Origin: Lagopus muta
Taxonomy: Eukaryota > Chordata > Aves > Galliformes > Phasianidae
Assembly: GCF_023343835.1 (NCBI RefSeq)
Contig: NC_064434.1
Location: forward strand, 17,279,505-17,343,504
DNA: 64,000 nt
Reading direction: 5' to 3'
Shown: piece by piece, positions 1 to 32,607 of the stretch
Numbering within the stretch: position 1 is the first letter of the stretch
Layout of the letters: each line of letters begins with the position of its first letter
The notes under the pieces: generated by a model
What the model was told of the DNA's origin: nothing
Database searches by the model: none
What the model saw: only the letters and a program-made list of their open reading frames with translations
Program-made: the position numbers and the translations under genes

Positions 1-465
1 ATTTTCTTCCCTTATTTTGGAATGATATTTTATCATTGTGGCTGTAATTCGTTTTGCATTGTAAATACATATGGTTATTTGTATCTTAATATTACAGTAG
101 TTAGCCTGACAGGCTCACAGAAGAATTTCATTTGGGACACATTTTCCTGGCCTTTTGGTGTTGCACCATGGCAGGAGCACTGGATGGCACTAGTGCTTGC
201 ATTACCAGCCTCTGGAGATTCCTTCTGTTACTATGTGATCTGCCCTTGGTGCTGAGCCAGTCCAAAGGTGTAAGAGCTACAAACAAGAGCTGCAAGGCGT
301 TTGGATAGGAAATCAATACATTCCTTGCAGCTACTGGAAGTCACGTGGCATAATTGCCCATCCTGGGCAGATATGGGTACAGCAGACCAAGGAGAATGCT
401 CAAAACGCTTTTTGCACAGTTTTCCATCACGCTCATTATTAAACACTCAGTGTCTATGTCAGAGA

Positions 466-1130
466 GTCATAGAGTCATTAAGGTTGAAAAAGACTGCTAA
501 GATCATCTAATCCAATCATTAGCCTGTGCCTAGACCACATCACTCAGTGCCCTTATCTTGAACATCTCTAGGGACATGACTCAATCACCTCCCTGGGCAC
601 CCTGTTCCAGTGTCTCACAACTCTCTTGGAGAAGAAATTTTTCCTGCTTTCCAGCCTGAACCTCCTCTGGCACAACTTAAGGCCATTACCTTTCATCCTG
701 TTGCTGTTACCTGGAAAAAGAGGCCAACCCCCCTCATCATAACCTCATCTCAGATAGTTGTAGAGTTAGTAAGTTGTAGAGATAGTTGTAGAGAGCTGTA
801 AGGTCTCCCTTGAGACTCTTCTTCTCCAGACTAAACAATCCCAGTTCCCTCAGATGTTTCTTATCAGATTTGTGCTCCAGGCTCTTCACAGGTTTGTTGC
901 CCTTCTCTGGACATACTCCAGGGCTTCAATGTCTTTGTCAAAGTGAAGGGCACAAATCTAAAGACAGTACTTGAGGTGAGGTCTCACCAGAGCTAGTACA
1001 GGGGGACAATCACTTCCCTGACCTTGCTGGCTGCACTATTTCTGATACGAGCCAGGATGCTGTTGGCCTTCTTGGCCCCCTGGGTACTTCTTGGCCCCCT
1101 GAATACACTGCTGGCTCATGTTCAGCCAGC
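466..1130 (-). mobile_element. CR1 LINE fragment
   Basis: Begins with the inverted CR1 tail (CATAGAGTCATTAAGGTTG) and runs antisense through the 3' end of ORF2, to text matching GGCACACTGCTGGCTCATG. Near its end the block CTTCTTGGCCCCCTG is duplicated in tandem (about 1069-1102). Confidence 0.85.
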
Positions 1131-2236
1131 TGCCAGCTAACTCTCTTTGATTTTTTCCTCCATACACTCTCTCAGGAAAAGCAGTCGTAGCATGGCAGCA
1201 CAGAAAAGCAAACCTGGAAGGAACCAGGAGAAGCTACCTTGCCCAGTGGCATTCAGTGTGACCATCGTGGCAATCTCATACAGGGCTTTCATGTTTCCAG
1301 CCACCACTACTGGAATTGGCAATTACATGGCAAGCAGAAGATAGCAGCAACATAGACTGGCTTTTGGAGGACAGGACAAGAGCAGCTCCTGGGAGACAGG
1401 CAGTGAAGCAGCAGGAGTCAGACATTGGAGGAAGGAGGCAAAGAGCCAAAGGGTGGTTTAGCTTTAGTTCTGCCAGGAATCACTAGTGCTGTCAGGAATC
1501 ACTAGTCCATCCCTCTGCACATGGGAGGAAAACACAGTTTACCTTGTTTTTAAAGCAAGCCCAACAGAAGTTTGTGAAACTGATGTGGAACTGATGTTCC
1601 AGTGAACATGGAAGTACTTCTGAAGAAAAAAAATATCATTGCTTTAATAGGAAGCCAGATTTAGAGCTCAGCTGTCTCTTCTGTTAAATTTTTCTGGTAT
1701 CCAACCTTGCTGGCTTCACATTTAGCCTGGTTTTTTTTTCATCCCATAGCACTACTGGGCACTGGAAATGATCTGTTTTCATCTTTTATGAAGAACTTGC
1801 ATTGATCACTTCCTTACTTAACTCTTGTCAATGAAATTTAGCTCTTAGTCACAGAATCATGAATTCTTTACAGATCATGGTTTCCAAATGTTGCACATTT
1901 TTGTTGCTTCTCTTTTGGATTCCCAACACTTTGTCCACATCCTCTGCTCAGAAGTAAACCTAGTGTTCCATCTCCACAAGGGAAAATAACTCCCTTCCAT
2001 GTATTTATATAGGAGTATATTCCAGTATATCCCACATATCTCAATTAAATGTCTTGAAAAACCATCAAATCTTCAAGTCTTTTGCAGTTTGTGAATGAGC
2101 CTAAACATAAAATCTCCCAAACTTTTCCACCTTTCATATGTATTTGGCCATTTCCTCACTTCTTCTTATGTACTATACTTTTACCTTTCTGTTATTCTAT
2201 TCCATTTGTTGATATCAGGCATTTTTCTACTGAGTA
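1131..2236. other. Gene-free stretch
   Basis: AT-rich, no recognisable exon or repeat apart from a 14-bp tandem pair, CAGGAATCACTAGT, near 1475-1505. Bases 1-465 are likewise featureless. Confidence 0.6.
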
Positions 2237-2428
2237 AATCATAGAATCAAATACGGTTGAAAAGACCTCTAAGATCATCTAGTCCAACTGTTCGCTTACC
2301 ACCAATGTTGCTCACTATACCATGTACTACATCTACACATTTCTTGAACACCTCCATGGACATCACCTCCTTGGGCAGCCTGTTCCAGTCCCTGACCATT
2401 CTTTTGGAGAAGAAGCTTTTCCTAGTAA
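2237..2428 (-). mobile_element. CR1 LINE 3' fragment
   Basis: Starts ATCATAGAATCA, then the GGTTGAAAAGACC and AGTCCAACTG blocks of CR1 in antisense, ending near GGAGAAGAAGCTTTTCC. Confidence 0.85.
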
Positions 2429-2454
2429 AATTTTAAAAAACAATGTTGTTTTTT

Positions 2455-3195
2455 TTTTTTTCCATTATATCATTCAAAACATCAGTGAAGATACTGAGTA
2501 GGATGGTGCCTAGGACAAATACCACAGAGCTCTGACCTGATATGCCCTTTCGCAGTAACCCAAAAGCACTGATAATGTCTCTCAGACAGGAGTTTTACAA
2601 GCAGTAGACCCATGTTCTTAATCAAAGCTACTGCCTATCTGGCTCATGAGCACATTGCCTGGGATTTCATCAAGAAACAATGCATAATTTAAAAAAAAAA
2701 TTGTCAAAAAATAGAAAGGTTGTTCTTGTTCTTGACAAGTCCACAGTGACTGTCTACATCACGTTATTATTCACTTGATGGCTTAACTTAATTGTTTAAC
2801 CGTTCTTTGGTACCTTAGTTAAGCTGCACAATATGTCACTTTTTTCCCCTGTTTTTTAAATACAGGTGCAATGTGAAAGTTTCTCTATACCCCTGTGACA
2901 TCTTGATTTTCCATAAGCACCTGAACATAATCACTAATAGTTCAGCAATTGCTTCAGCAACTTTCTTTCGTATTCTGCATCAAATTTCACTTGACCCTGC
3001 TGACTAGAACTTTTCTAATTCAGCTTAATATTCTTTAACCCGCTATTTCTCTACTCTGGCCTGTAATTCTCTTCCCTTGTTAAAATTAATTGCAGCAGAG
3101 ATCTGATTGCAATTAACCTTGAGACAGTAAATCTTTCAGCCTTTCCTATTTCATCACAACAGACAAAAGCTTTTTCCATCAAATTAAAAAGAAAT
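2455..3195 (-). mobile_element. Very old CR1-like ORF2 fragment
   Basis: Degenerate antisense sequence that I recognise as resembling the mid-ORF2 part of ancient amniote CR1/L3-type elements of turtles and crocodilians. Clues are CATCAAATTTCACTTGACC-like, TTCTTTAACCCGCTATTTC-like and TTCAGCCTTTCCTATTTCATC-like blocks in the expected order. No frame is open. Recognition is by eye; an alignment to old CR1 consensus sequences is needed. Confidence 0.5.
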
Positions 3196-5036
3196 ACGTT
3201 GCCTATAGACTACCAGTGCTTCAGTAGAACATTTTCATGATGCATCACCAGCCATTTGTTCTCTGGGTAGTATGGATTCAGTTGTTCTTTCTGATGATGC
3301 TGATGTGCAGGTCTGACCCCTTTTTCTGTTGATTAGAGCTGGCTGCTGGGCCAGGACCATGCTGTGCCTCCATGTCCCTCCACAATGGCATTTCTTCCTG
3401 GCAGACACACAAAAGGGCAGAGATATCGCACATACAGCAGCATGTGCTTCTTCAGACAGCCTAAACTCTCTTAGTAAGGCCACCAAACTCAGATTTTTCT
3501 TTTTTTAAAAAAAAAAAAAAAAGTTTGTTTTGCATTAAAATGTTGTTTGTGTTACGAAAATATGTTTGTGCTCCACAGATACCTTCCGCTTTCATAAAAG
3601 AAGTTGCATGGAAGGTTCTCCTTGGGTCTTCCTGTCCAAAACAAACAGCATTACTCTTGCAAGACTTTCTGCCATGAACACCTCACAGATCTTCCAAAGA
3701 CCTTTTCGGTAGTATTCTTCCTTTCTCTGGTCCTAAGAGCTTCAGGATTACTCTCAGATTTTCCCATCTCTCCAGTGCTCCTCTGAGTTCCTTGTCTTGT
3801 ACATACAAAAGGAATACTTTCATTTTTGCCTCCTAGCTCACATCTAGATGAGGGGTTGAGGACCTGCTTGTAAAAACCCAGCACATCACCAGTTTTTAAT
3901 ACATTCAATGTGGTGTGTTCCCATCTGTGTGTCTGGAGCACACCCACAGTGCTTCTCTGCCAAGCTTTTGCTACTGCAACTAGTCAAGCAAGACACTCTG
4001 TGCATGGGAGTCTCTGAAATTGTCTCTGCCGTGGCTATTTGCAGCTTATTTTTTCTGCTGCTCATCATATCTCCTAAGCTGCTGCTTATTGCTTTGCATT
4101 ACAGGCAGGAAAAGGACCAGTGAATTCCTACATATCCTTAGTGGCAGGGAAGAAGCAAGGGAACTGTTATTCTCTCAGGCAAGAAAGAGCAGTAAGAAGA
4201 AATTTCACTCGTCTCTAACATCGTGATCATAACTGCCAGCCTGGAAAGGGAAAAAATGGAGAGCTATTTTCTGCAGGCAGAGCACTGATTTTCTCCTGGG
4301 TGTGACTCATGAGTCAGTACCACATTGGGTTGCACGACAGAAGGCATCTGGATCTGCCATGTGACAAAAAACCACCTGTGTCAAGTCATGCTCTTCTAGC
4401 AGAGGTCACACCTCCTTGGCAGCCTCAGATAGCATTTCTTCATAACCTTACTCAACAAACACAGCTGGTCAGCAAGGGGAACGTCTGAGTGGCAGCTCCA
4501 TATAATGGGAAGTGTGGGGTGGAAGCTCTTGAGATTTGGTGGGTGGGATTCATATGATCAGGCAGATGTCTGTATTTTAGCTTGTCACCTTGGTCTCACC
4601 TTAGGGCAACGGAAAGAAATAAGCAGGCAGAACAAGGAATGTTCCCATCCGAATTTAGACATCTAAAATAGGACAGATGAATCATACCCTGAATGCACTT
4701 ATTTCTCCCCACAGACTATAAAGGGAGCTGGTGTGACTAGCTCCAGTGAGATATCTACAGTGCCGGTGTTTAAAATTAGAGGAAGAAAATCCACCCACAG
4801 AACCCAAGCCAAAGGTTCTGGCAAACCAGAAGCAGTTCAGGGACCTCAGGGATCTGAACACTGCCGTGTAAAAGTCTCTGTTTAGATGCTGGCTTATGTA
4901 CATGAAATGTAAACTTTCAGAGCCAGAAGAGACCTCATGTCAAAGCAAAGTGATAATTAATAGAGGGACACACTGATGCTTGTGAGGTCATGCAGGCTCT
5001 TCCTGCAGTTAAGACTGCATATAGACTGCCTCCAAG
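3196..5036. other. Gene-free stretch
   Basis: Only short overlapping frames on both strands, with no codon signature, splice-supported exon or repeat that I recognise. Confidence 0.6.
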
Positions 5037-5168
5037 ATCATAGAATCATAGAGTTATTAAGGTTGGAAAAGACCACTAAAGTCATTTGGTCTAGCCATTA
5101 GCTCATCCCCACCATGCCCACCAAATTACATCCCTCAGTGCCGCATCTACTCTTGAAGACAGACATTT
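5037..5168 (-). mobile_element. CR1 LINE 3' fragment
   Basis: Begins ATCATAGAATCATAGAG, then GGTTGGAAAAGACC and a Cys/Pro-codon-rich block; antisense tail of a CR1 element. Confidence 0.85.
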
Positions 5169-5190
5169 CTTCAGTAGGGATGGAAGGGAA

Positions 5191-5350
5191 ATCATAGAAT
5201 AATAGATATCCCAAATTGGAGGGGATCCACAAGGATCAATGAGTCCAACTCCAAGCTCCACACAAGACCACACAAAACTCAAGCCCTATTTCTGATAGCA
5301 CAGTCCAAATGCTTCTTGTACTCCAGCAGACTTGGAGCCACTTGTTATTC
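5191..5350 (-). mobile_element. CR1 LINE 3' fragment, different subfamily
   Basis: Starts ATCATAGAATAATAG and continues with GGATCCACAAGGATCA and a CACACAAGACCACACAA block found in another CR1 subfamily. It lies directly after the previous copy in the same orientation. Confidence 0.75.
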
Positions 5351-8300
5351 ATTTACATCTTTATGCAAAATATTTAGAAACTTCCCATTGCTGAGACATA
5401 CTTACATATTTGGTTGAAAGTGGCTAAAGGATTCAAAAGTTGTTAGAAGGAAAAGCAGCATGTGATCACATTAGCCTTGTTCTTTGAAAACTAGTCTAAA
5501 GCTGACTAGGTGCTTCTCTGACAGAAGAAACACCAAGGCTTGTCTGTCTTTATCATTCCAATCATACTAAAGAATGAAACAATACTAAAGAACAAAACTG
5601 GATTTGTGGCTCTTTAAATATGTAACAAATCTTTTCTTCACTAGATGGCACCCATCTACTCCTATGAATCAACATTGTGCATGGCAAAAAGAACCACAAA
5701 AGTTTCCTTTTCACGGAATATGAAATGATAGAGGATTTACTCTTTATTTTGAATGTTTTTACTGTTTCTTTGTCTTCTGTGTCAAACTCTTGCTGTACTC
5801 TCAAGGGTAAGGTTTTACAATGTGCATCCACTTCAACTGTTAAGTTCAATATTTGTGTCACAGCTGACCACAGTCGAGAAATTTCTGTGAGATATGTATG
5901 CCTTACACGAGATCAGACTTTCAATGACAGTGATCAAAATAATTTATACAGCTCAAAATACTTCCCTTTCTTTCTGAAATAAGCGTATGTCTAGAATTTA
6001 TGAGGATGCTGTGCCGAACCTTCGGCAGGTATAAATCAATTTGGCTTCACTGAGGTTGATTGATGTCAGGTGAAGATCTGCTCCTGCATTTAGATGCTGG
6101 CCTGCAGAGCACAGATTGACTTGTTTTCTTTTTCTTAACTCCAAGGCATGATCATTGAACTCCTTTGGGCACAATTTTCACTTCTTAGTCAAAAATGCAC
6201 CTCAGCATTTAGACTGGACTTAAAACCAGTGCACATCTGATAAAAATCAAAATAATCATTTCACAAAGAACAAATCCAACCAAAAACTTCAAAACTGGGA
6301 AATCAGTTGTTCAATACCACGTTAGTGGTTGCACTCAGTGTCACAGAAACTGATGCAAGCAGAAACAAGCTACAGTTCAGCTCAATCATTTCGTATTTAT
6401 TTGCCTTTTACGGCCACTAGATGATAGTATGGTAACACGCGGACATCTCAGCAGCATGACAGGTCTTCATTTGCTGAATTCTTGATTGTATTCATACTTT
6501 TATATGTAAAGAATATACAGAAAGCATCAATACTACACAGATAGCCTTTCAATAGCAGTGGTTAATTTAATCCCCATTGACTTTATACATTAATATACCC
6601 AAAGAGTAGTAGATATTATTAGCTATAGACTCAAACTGGGCTTTATTTAGGAACAGACATGATGCTGAATTTTTTATCTCCCTCTATTTTTGTAGATACT
6701 CATCCAGAGCTATGACGAGACGCTGATAGAAAAGGGCAGGGTAATTACATTTCCCTCCCAGGAAGCACAAGAATGGCTGGAGGTAACATTTACATTCTTG
6801 TCATGGGCAGCTTGCTCACTGCTGGTTCTGCACATCTGTTTTCTGCTTCTCCCACCTTTTCCATTTCTCCCCCCCTCAAGAGGATTCCGCTCCTCATCCA
6901 GCTGAGAAGCTCCAGGCTAGGAGACATGCAGCCAGAACAACACCTTGAGCGCACAGATATCTTCCTCTCCATAAAGCCTTTCTCTCTCTTAGTTCACATG
7001 TTTTGTTGTCTCCTAATGCAAAAAATAAAAAAATAAAAACAAACTGTTCACTCTTTCACTGTAATAGTCAAAACCCTCCAGTGGTGCATTTTTTTCCCTA
7101 AGTAAATCTTAAGACTCCACAATAACAAGGTCTGTTCTCCTTTCAGTAATCTAGTATGCATCTTCCCAGCCCAGAATATGCACCCCAGGGATTGGCCGAG
7201 TGGCTGGCTCCAGACCTGCATATTAACTTTCAGGTCACATTTCCAGATGCCACAGTAGACAAAGGAAAAATCTCCCAGTCTGTAACCTGTGGCAGACAGG
7301 TTGAGTGACATGAGTCTATTGGCACCACAAGACAAATGAAAATAGAAAGGCAGAACCCATGGTGAAAACAGACTGACTCTTGGGATGTACTCATGCAAAT
7401 GTTTATATAGAGAGGTAAGTGAGCAAAATATCTGAAAACAAAAGCTAAGGGGAAGCTGCCCAAAAAGTGTGAGGAGTAGAGTAGTATCGAATCATCAGGC
7501 TGTAGGCTAATGTGTCTACTCAAAGGTTTAACTCAGTCAGCAATAGCACAAGTCGCTGGCTTTTTCATAAAAATTGGAGCTGGGTATAGATCTAGGGAAA
7601 ACCTGGAATTTCCATTTTGCTGCATATTTGGTTACTTCTACATCATTTTGTTTTAATTCAAGATGAAGGTAAATTTGTAAGATTTTCATATTTAAAATAC
7701 TTCTATGAGTTCTACATTAATTTAATGAATGGACATCTGTAATATAGCACATAAGCTGCTAGTTACATGTGTAACACTGAAATGAGTAATTTTCAATATT
7801 ACTAAGAACATCTACTTCATGCTGATTGAACAGACTATTGCTTTGTAGAGTGTTTACCGTGCCACATCAGTTCCAGGAGAAACTGATTCAAGCATCAAAC
7901 TCAATATTTGGACTAATGAGAACTTTGAAAGATAACTTGTTCCAATTGGAAACTAAGACATAAAGAATAAAGTAAAATATTTCGGCCATTACACTGAGTA
8001 TTTTAACTGACATGGTGTAAAACACTTTAACAATGGTATAAAAGTCAAATCCCTTTACAGGTCAAATTGAAGCTTCAGAAATCAGAATTGGAATTCCTAA
8101 AGAAAATGTCTTTAAAAATGTCTGCTTTGAAATTTCTTTGTCCATGCTGAAATTTCATCTTATTTTACGCTAAAAACATATTTAATCTCACTTTCCATTT
8201 TTTAAAAAATTGCTTAATAATAATGAAAATATAAACATCTGCTACTTTATAATTCATATTTGAGCTGGCATATCCAGAGCTTCTGTAAAATGACGCAGCC

Positions 8301-8564
8301 CATTTTCCTTGTAGCAATAAGGATGGTCTATATCTCATGTATAAATACTAAATTTTGCAGTCCTGCTCTGTGACTGAAGACAGTGTAAAATCCACAGCCA
8401 GGCAGGGGTTCTGTGGCTAACCTGCAACCTGTCATGAAACAGTGTTTTCAGAGAGTCATATAAGCTGTCAGCATGCAGTGAGGGCTAGCTGGTCCATGGG
8501 GGATGACAGACTGGGAGCTGAGTGTGCTAAGGAAGATAATGAATGGTCTCAAGGTGTACTAGGG
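5351..8564. other. Gene-free stretch
   Basis: Nothing recognised. A 7-bp inverted repeat, TGCCGAA-CC-TTCGGCA, lies at 6012-6027. I looked here for exons of ALLC, the gene after COLEC11 in human, and saw none. Confidence 0.6.
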
Positions 8565-9416
8565 GAGGTTCCACTCACCGGGTGAGGAACTGGCTGGATA
8601 GTCACAGAGTTGCAATAAACAGCTCAGTGTCAAGTGGAGACCAGTGACGAGTGGTGTTCCTCAGGCTTCGGTGCTGGGACCAAATGCAAGGTCCTGACCA
8701 AGCACAAATAAAAACCGGGCAGAGAATGGCTTGAGAGCAGCCTTGAGGAGAAGGATCTGAGAGGTGTTGGTTGATGAAAGACTCAACACGAGCCATCAAA
8801 GTGCACTTGCAGCCCAGATGGCTCACTGTATCCTGTCTTGCATCTTGAGAAGCATGACCAGCATGTCAAGGGAGGTGATTCTGTCACTCTACTCTGCTCT
8901 CATGAGACTCCACCTGGAGTACTGCGTTCAGTTCTGAGGCCCACAAGGCAAGAAGGTCATGGAGCTGTTGGAATGGGTCCAGATGAGGGCCACAAAGATT
9001 ATCAGAGGGCTGGAGCACTTCCAATACAAAGACAGGCTGAGAGAGCTGGGAGAGGAGTATGATTTGAGAAGACCTTATAGTGGCCTTCCAGTATCTGAAG
9101 GAGCCCTCGTAGAAAACTGGGATGGGGCTTTTTACAAGGGTAGTGACTAGATGAGGGGAAATGGCTTTAAACTGGAAGAGGGTAGACTTACATTAGATAT
9201 TAAGAAGAAATTCTTTACTGTGCCGGTGGTGAGACACTGGAACAGGCTGCCCAGAAAGGTTGTGGATGTCCCCTCCATGGAAGCACTCAAGGCCAGGCTG
9301 GATGGAGCTGTGAGCAACCTGGTGTAGAGGGAGGTGTCCCTACCTATAGCAGAGGGTTTGAAACCAGCTTGTCTTAAAGGTCCTTTCCAACCCAAACCAT
9401 TCAATGATTCTATGAT
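8565..9416 (+). mobile_element. CR1 LINE, 3' part of ORF2 plus tail
   Basis: Reverse-transcriptase-derived text (GAGGAACTGGCTGGATAG, then a VFLRL-like corruption of GVPQGS) and the classical CACCTGGAGTACTGCGTTCA block, ending CATTCAATGATTCTATGATC. Frames are broken and a piece is deleted near 8690. Confidence 0.9.
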
Positions 9417-11850
9417 CAGGGTGAGGCATTATCTGGTGATCTGCTGGGAAGATGACAGTGACAAGGCAGCTTGATCCCAGCCAGATGGGTTCACCTATGG
9501 TTCACCAAGTTGGCTCTTAGAAGAGAATGCACGCCTGGCTCTGACATCAGAGAACAACAATACAACCTTAGCATTTAACAATGTGGGCAATAGGTGAGGA
9601 ATGTATTTTATGTGAAAAAGTCATTCAAGACCCTGAATGGGTGACTATATATATATTTTAAAAAGCTTTTATTGTTTCTTTCAAAGGCAAACTTTTAGAG
9701 TAAGAGTAAGAAACGTAAGAGCAGTTTGGGAAACCTGTCAGTGCATGTTTGCCATACAGACAAATTCAAAAAGCTTCTGCAGAGCCACGCAGAATGAGTA
9801 ACGATCTAACAAAGCAGATTTTAATGCAAATGGAAAATGCTCCAAACTAAACTAATTTGCCGTGTGATTTTTTCTGATAACAGTAGCTCCAAATTCTACT
9901 GAGAGCACCATGCTCTTCAGCAGGATTTGCGTAGGCTGAGAGCCGCACTAATCGTTGATTTCTGCCTCCAGCAACGGCCTGTATATGTGGGTCAGCAACT
10001 GGAAGGTGAAAGAGATGATCAAGGGCTCCATCACTTCCAAGCTCTCTTTCTTTCTTGCCCAGTTCCACACAGGGGTAAATATCAGATGCGTAATCTTTGC
10101 TTCTTGCAGGATAGCTAGAGATCTTACTTACAGCCTTGCTCCCCTCATCCAGTGAAACCAGAACCATGGCAGCCAAGAGAATAAAAGAATATACAAGGCT
10201 CTAACAATTCATTTCCTTTCCATCTCATGTTTCAAGATTTGCAAAAACGTATCCTGGTGAACATGAAAACTGGGTGAAATAAATGTTATTTACCTTTCCT
10301 TTATTTTTCATATTTTAATTGAAATTTGGAGTGTTCTACATGTCAAGTCAATCATTACAAATTTGGTGTGGCTTCCAGAAGTAAAACAGAAGTATTCGGC
10401 ATCTGAAAAATCTTCCCACCTCCTCAAAAGGTGTCTTTTGATGTTTCTGAGGAAAGCAAATGTTACAGCAGAGACTTGCAAAACCTGAGCGAAAAACAAC
10501 TAGCACCTTCAGTAAGTGCATAATGAGGGAACTCCAGATATCTGTAACTCAGGTTTAGTCTTCTTAATATAGATGCAATTATTTGACAGAAGTATGCTTA
10601 AGATTTGAAGGATTCCTCAGGATTTCTATAGTGGGCAGGATATAACCATGATATTCAAAAGTCAACTGTAAATTCTGTAAAGAGTCTTGAGTATTGGTGA
10701 AACATATTCACATTACTAGATTTCAATACACAGTCTGAAGAAAGCCTAATGCATAGGAGTCATGCCTAGCTTCATAAGAAAGAAGGTGAAGCAGTCAAAG
10801 AACCATTTGTTTCTTAGAATGGTTGCTCTGGAGCTGAGATACTCAAATACCATAGGAATCTGGTATACCATAGGAACAGGAGTATCAAACGTGTATAATG
10901 GATTCAAATTCACAGAGTAAATATATCAAACAAAATAGTTTATTAGGTATTTAATAATAGTATCACACCAAATGTTGTTAGACTGTGGATATGAACAGAA
11001 TTGTCTGACTGCTGGTTATGTATCACGGCACTTTAGCGTTGATTTCAGTTGGTCATGTCTTGCTGTGGAACCACAAGCCAGATCCAATTTGGATACTTTG
11101 TAGACCAATCTCCCATAATTATCAGATAAATATACTGATTGCTATGTTATACAAAGGAACATTTCTCCTTAAAAAACAGCATAAAACATTGTGTAGGGTA
11201 TTCCTGGAAAAAAAAAAACGGTCTGAGATTTTGTAGTTTTTCTATGCCTAACAGTGAGAATAAGATGTCATGCAACTGGCTCCTAGGAAGATCCAAAGTA
11301 ATTCATTTCCTTTGTGAAATTATGTTGCTGACTTCTTAAAATATACATCACATTTTCCATCATACGCAATTGAGTACATAAATTATTTGTGCAAAATCAC
11401 ATTATTGCTATATACATAAACAGGAGAATTTTGGACAATTTTGCTGCTTTTCAGGAGGTCACTCTCTCAATCTGAGTCACTATATAGGCTTTTTTCCTGC
11501 CAAAACAATTAGCTAAACCACTTCTATGAGATTTGTTGTCCACTAATGTAATTTGCCTTAAACAGTGAAGGGTCAGTATTTTGTTTGTTTTGTAACATGA
11601 TGTACCAGGATCATCTTTAACAAATGAGAAACACTTTAAAAAAAATAATTGTTTGAGGCCTTAAACAGTTCATTCACGGAATCATTTTCAACTAAAGATA
11701 GCAGAAAACCAAAATCTTTTACCTTTACCCAATCCCAAAGCACTCATCTGGCATGGATCCCTCTTTCTGTACTGAATTACATGAAGTTAATCCTCCGCCA
11801 GCACTAAAACTGTTTACTGAAGGGCCTTCTCATGATATATCTGTGAATAT
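9417..11850. other. 3' flank of COLEC11
   Basis: AT-rich, without a recognised gene. The minus-strand frame at 9847-10176 (109 codons) is the least random-looking frame of the area but matches no family I know. Confidence 0.55.
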
Positions 11851-11856
11851 TTTAAT
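11851..11856 (-). promoter_or_regulatory. Possible COLEC11 poly(A) signal ATTAAA
   Basis: The first common poly(A) hexamer variant I found downstream of the COLEC11 stop on the minus strand, about 580 nt beyond the TAA. I saw no AATAAA before it. The intervening UTR would contain a T33 run (A33 at 11914-11946 on the plus strand). 3' cDNA ends would decide it. Confidence 0.3.
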
Positions 11857-11910
11857 AAAGAAACTGTACAAAATTGGCAGGACTCTTAATTTGTTGACTA
11901 GGCTTGGCTA

Positions 11911-11913
<3 letters not shown>

Positions 11914-11946
<33 letters not shown>
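11914..11946 (+). repeat. A33 homopolymer
   Basis: Thirty-three consecutive A residues; T33 on the COLEC11 sense strand, downstream of its stop codon and inside the possible 3' UTR. No retroposed gene or LINE body adjoins it. Confidence 0.97.
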
Positions 11947-11949
<3 letters not shown>

Positions 11950-12434
11950 TTGTAACACCTTTACATCCCAAAAAAATAGTAATATTTGTGCTAATTAACT
12001 GGAGTATGCAAATTATTTGTCTTCTTGCTGGAGTATCCCTGTAGTGCTACAAGCAATTAACATCTATAACTATTAAATTTGCTAAGGTAAAAGAATATTA
12101 AGAATCTATTTCTTCAGAAATGATCACTCTGAAAACTAGAGGCCAAATTCACACCATCACACGTGTTAAATGCTTTGAGGGCAGAATTTAGCCCCAGACT
12201 ACAGTTTTCTCTAAATACATACGCTCTTCTACAGAAAAAAACCAATCTATATCTTACTCATCAGTGCTCTTCCCTTCTGAAGGGTAAATATCGATATTTG
12301 AAATACCTAAATTGTATTTACAGCTGTACAACACTGATGTCACATATGTGTAAAATATTACTTGTACTCTATAAACATGGGCTAACTTATACAACCTGCT
12401 TAAAAACTTTTCTTAAAATAAAGAGCCAGCAAGC

Positions 12435-31667
<19,233 letters not shown>

Positions 31668-32607
31668 AATGAGCACTTACAGGTCACTGACTCCTAAACA
31701 AAAGAATGAATAAACAATTATAAGAATTCCACAGACTTTCAACAGTTTTTGAATGTATGCAACATCTTTCTATGAACACAATATATTTTTGCATGCTATA
31801 ACCCACACAGCATGAGAAGGATGTGTCAGGTTGCATGTAACACAGGCATATATGAAATATGTAGCGTCACATTCAGCAGTTTGTTCTGGTGCTACAGTGG
31901 GTAAGATAAAGCTCAGGATGAATTTAGTCAAGAAAGAAATTAAGTAAAGTCAATGACAGGCAACTCTGCGTTCACTATTTCTCACTGTAGGCAGGGAAAG
32001 GTCAAAGGAGAAAAATCTAGTACATGGGCTTGCACTGAAAAATGTCAGCACTTAGCTGCTGCTTAGGAGTGCATAGTGCTCTTAAGAGGCAATTCAGTAG
32101 GCGATGAGACCAACCTGCAGGCCTGAAATTTCACATCCCATCTGTCCGAGCACTGAAATTGTGCCCAGTAAATTGTCTGACACAATAGCCTTCACATAAC
32201 TCAGTGAGAGTGGGATGGAGATATATTTCACTATATCATGCAGTGAAGTTACATCAGAGCCTTCCATAAATCCTGAGAAGATTCACATCTGAAACATACC
32301 CTCACCTAAGCTTACATGTCAAATGGCTTTCCTGGCTGTGAAGAAATCTTTTGAAAACAAAGCACAGAAATGGAATTTGTGTGAAAAGACCATCAGAAGT
32401 TGATATTTAGGAGGTCTATAGAAATACTCTTAGACAAAAGTGTTATTTATGTACTTCTGGCATGTTTTTCCAGTCCTTCTTTCACCAAGGCTTTCTACTA
32501 CACAAACAAGCTGAAAGTCCTATCAGGGTTTCAAGAGAAAGCATTCATATATCACTTTTTATAGCCCTGACACAGCTGCGTGAGTTTTACATCTAGAACA
32601 GGAAGAC

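Noticed and set aside
1..11800. ALLC, expected after COLEC11 by human synteny
   Set aside because: No frame on the minus strand resembles allantoicase; the gene may lie beyond the window edge or be lost.
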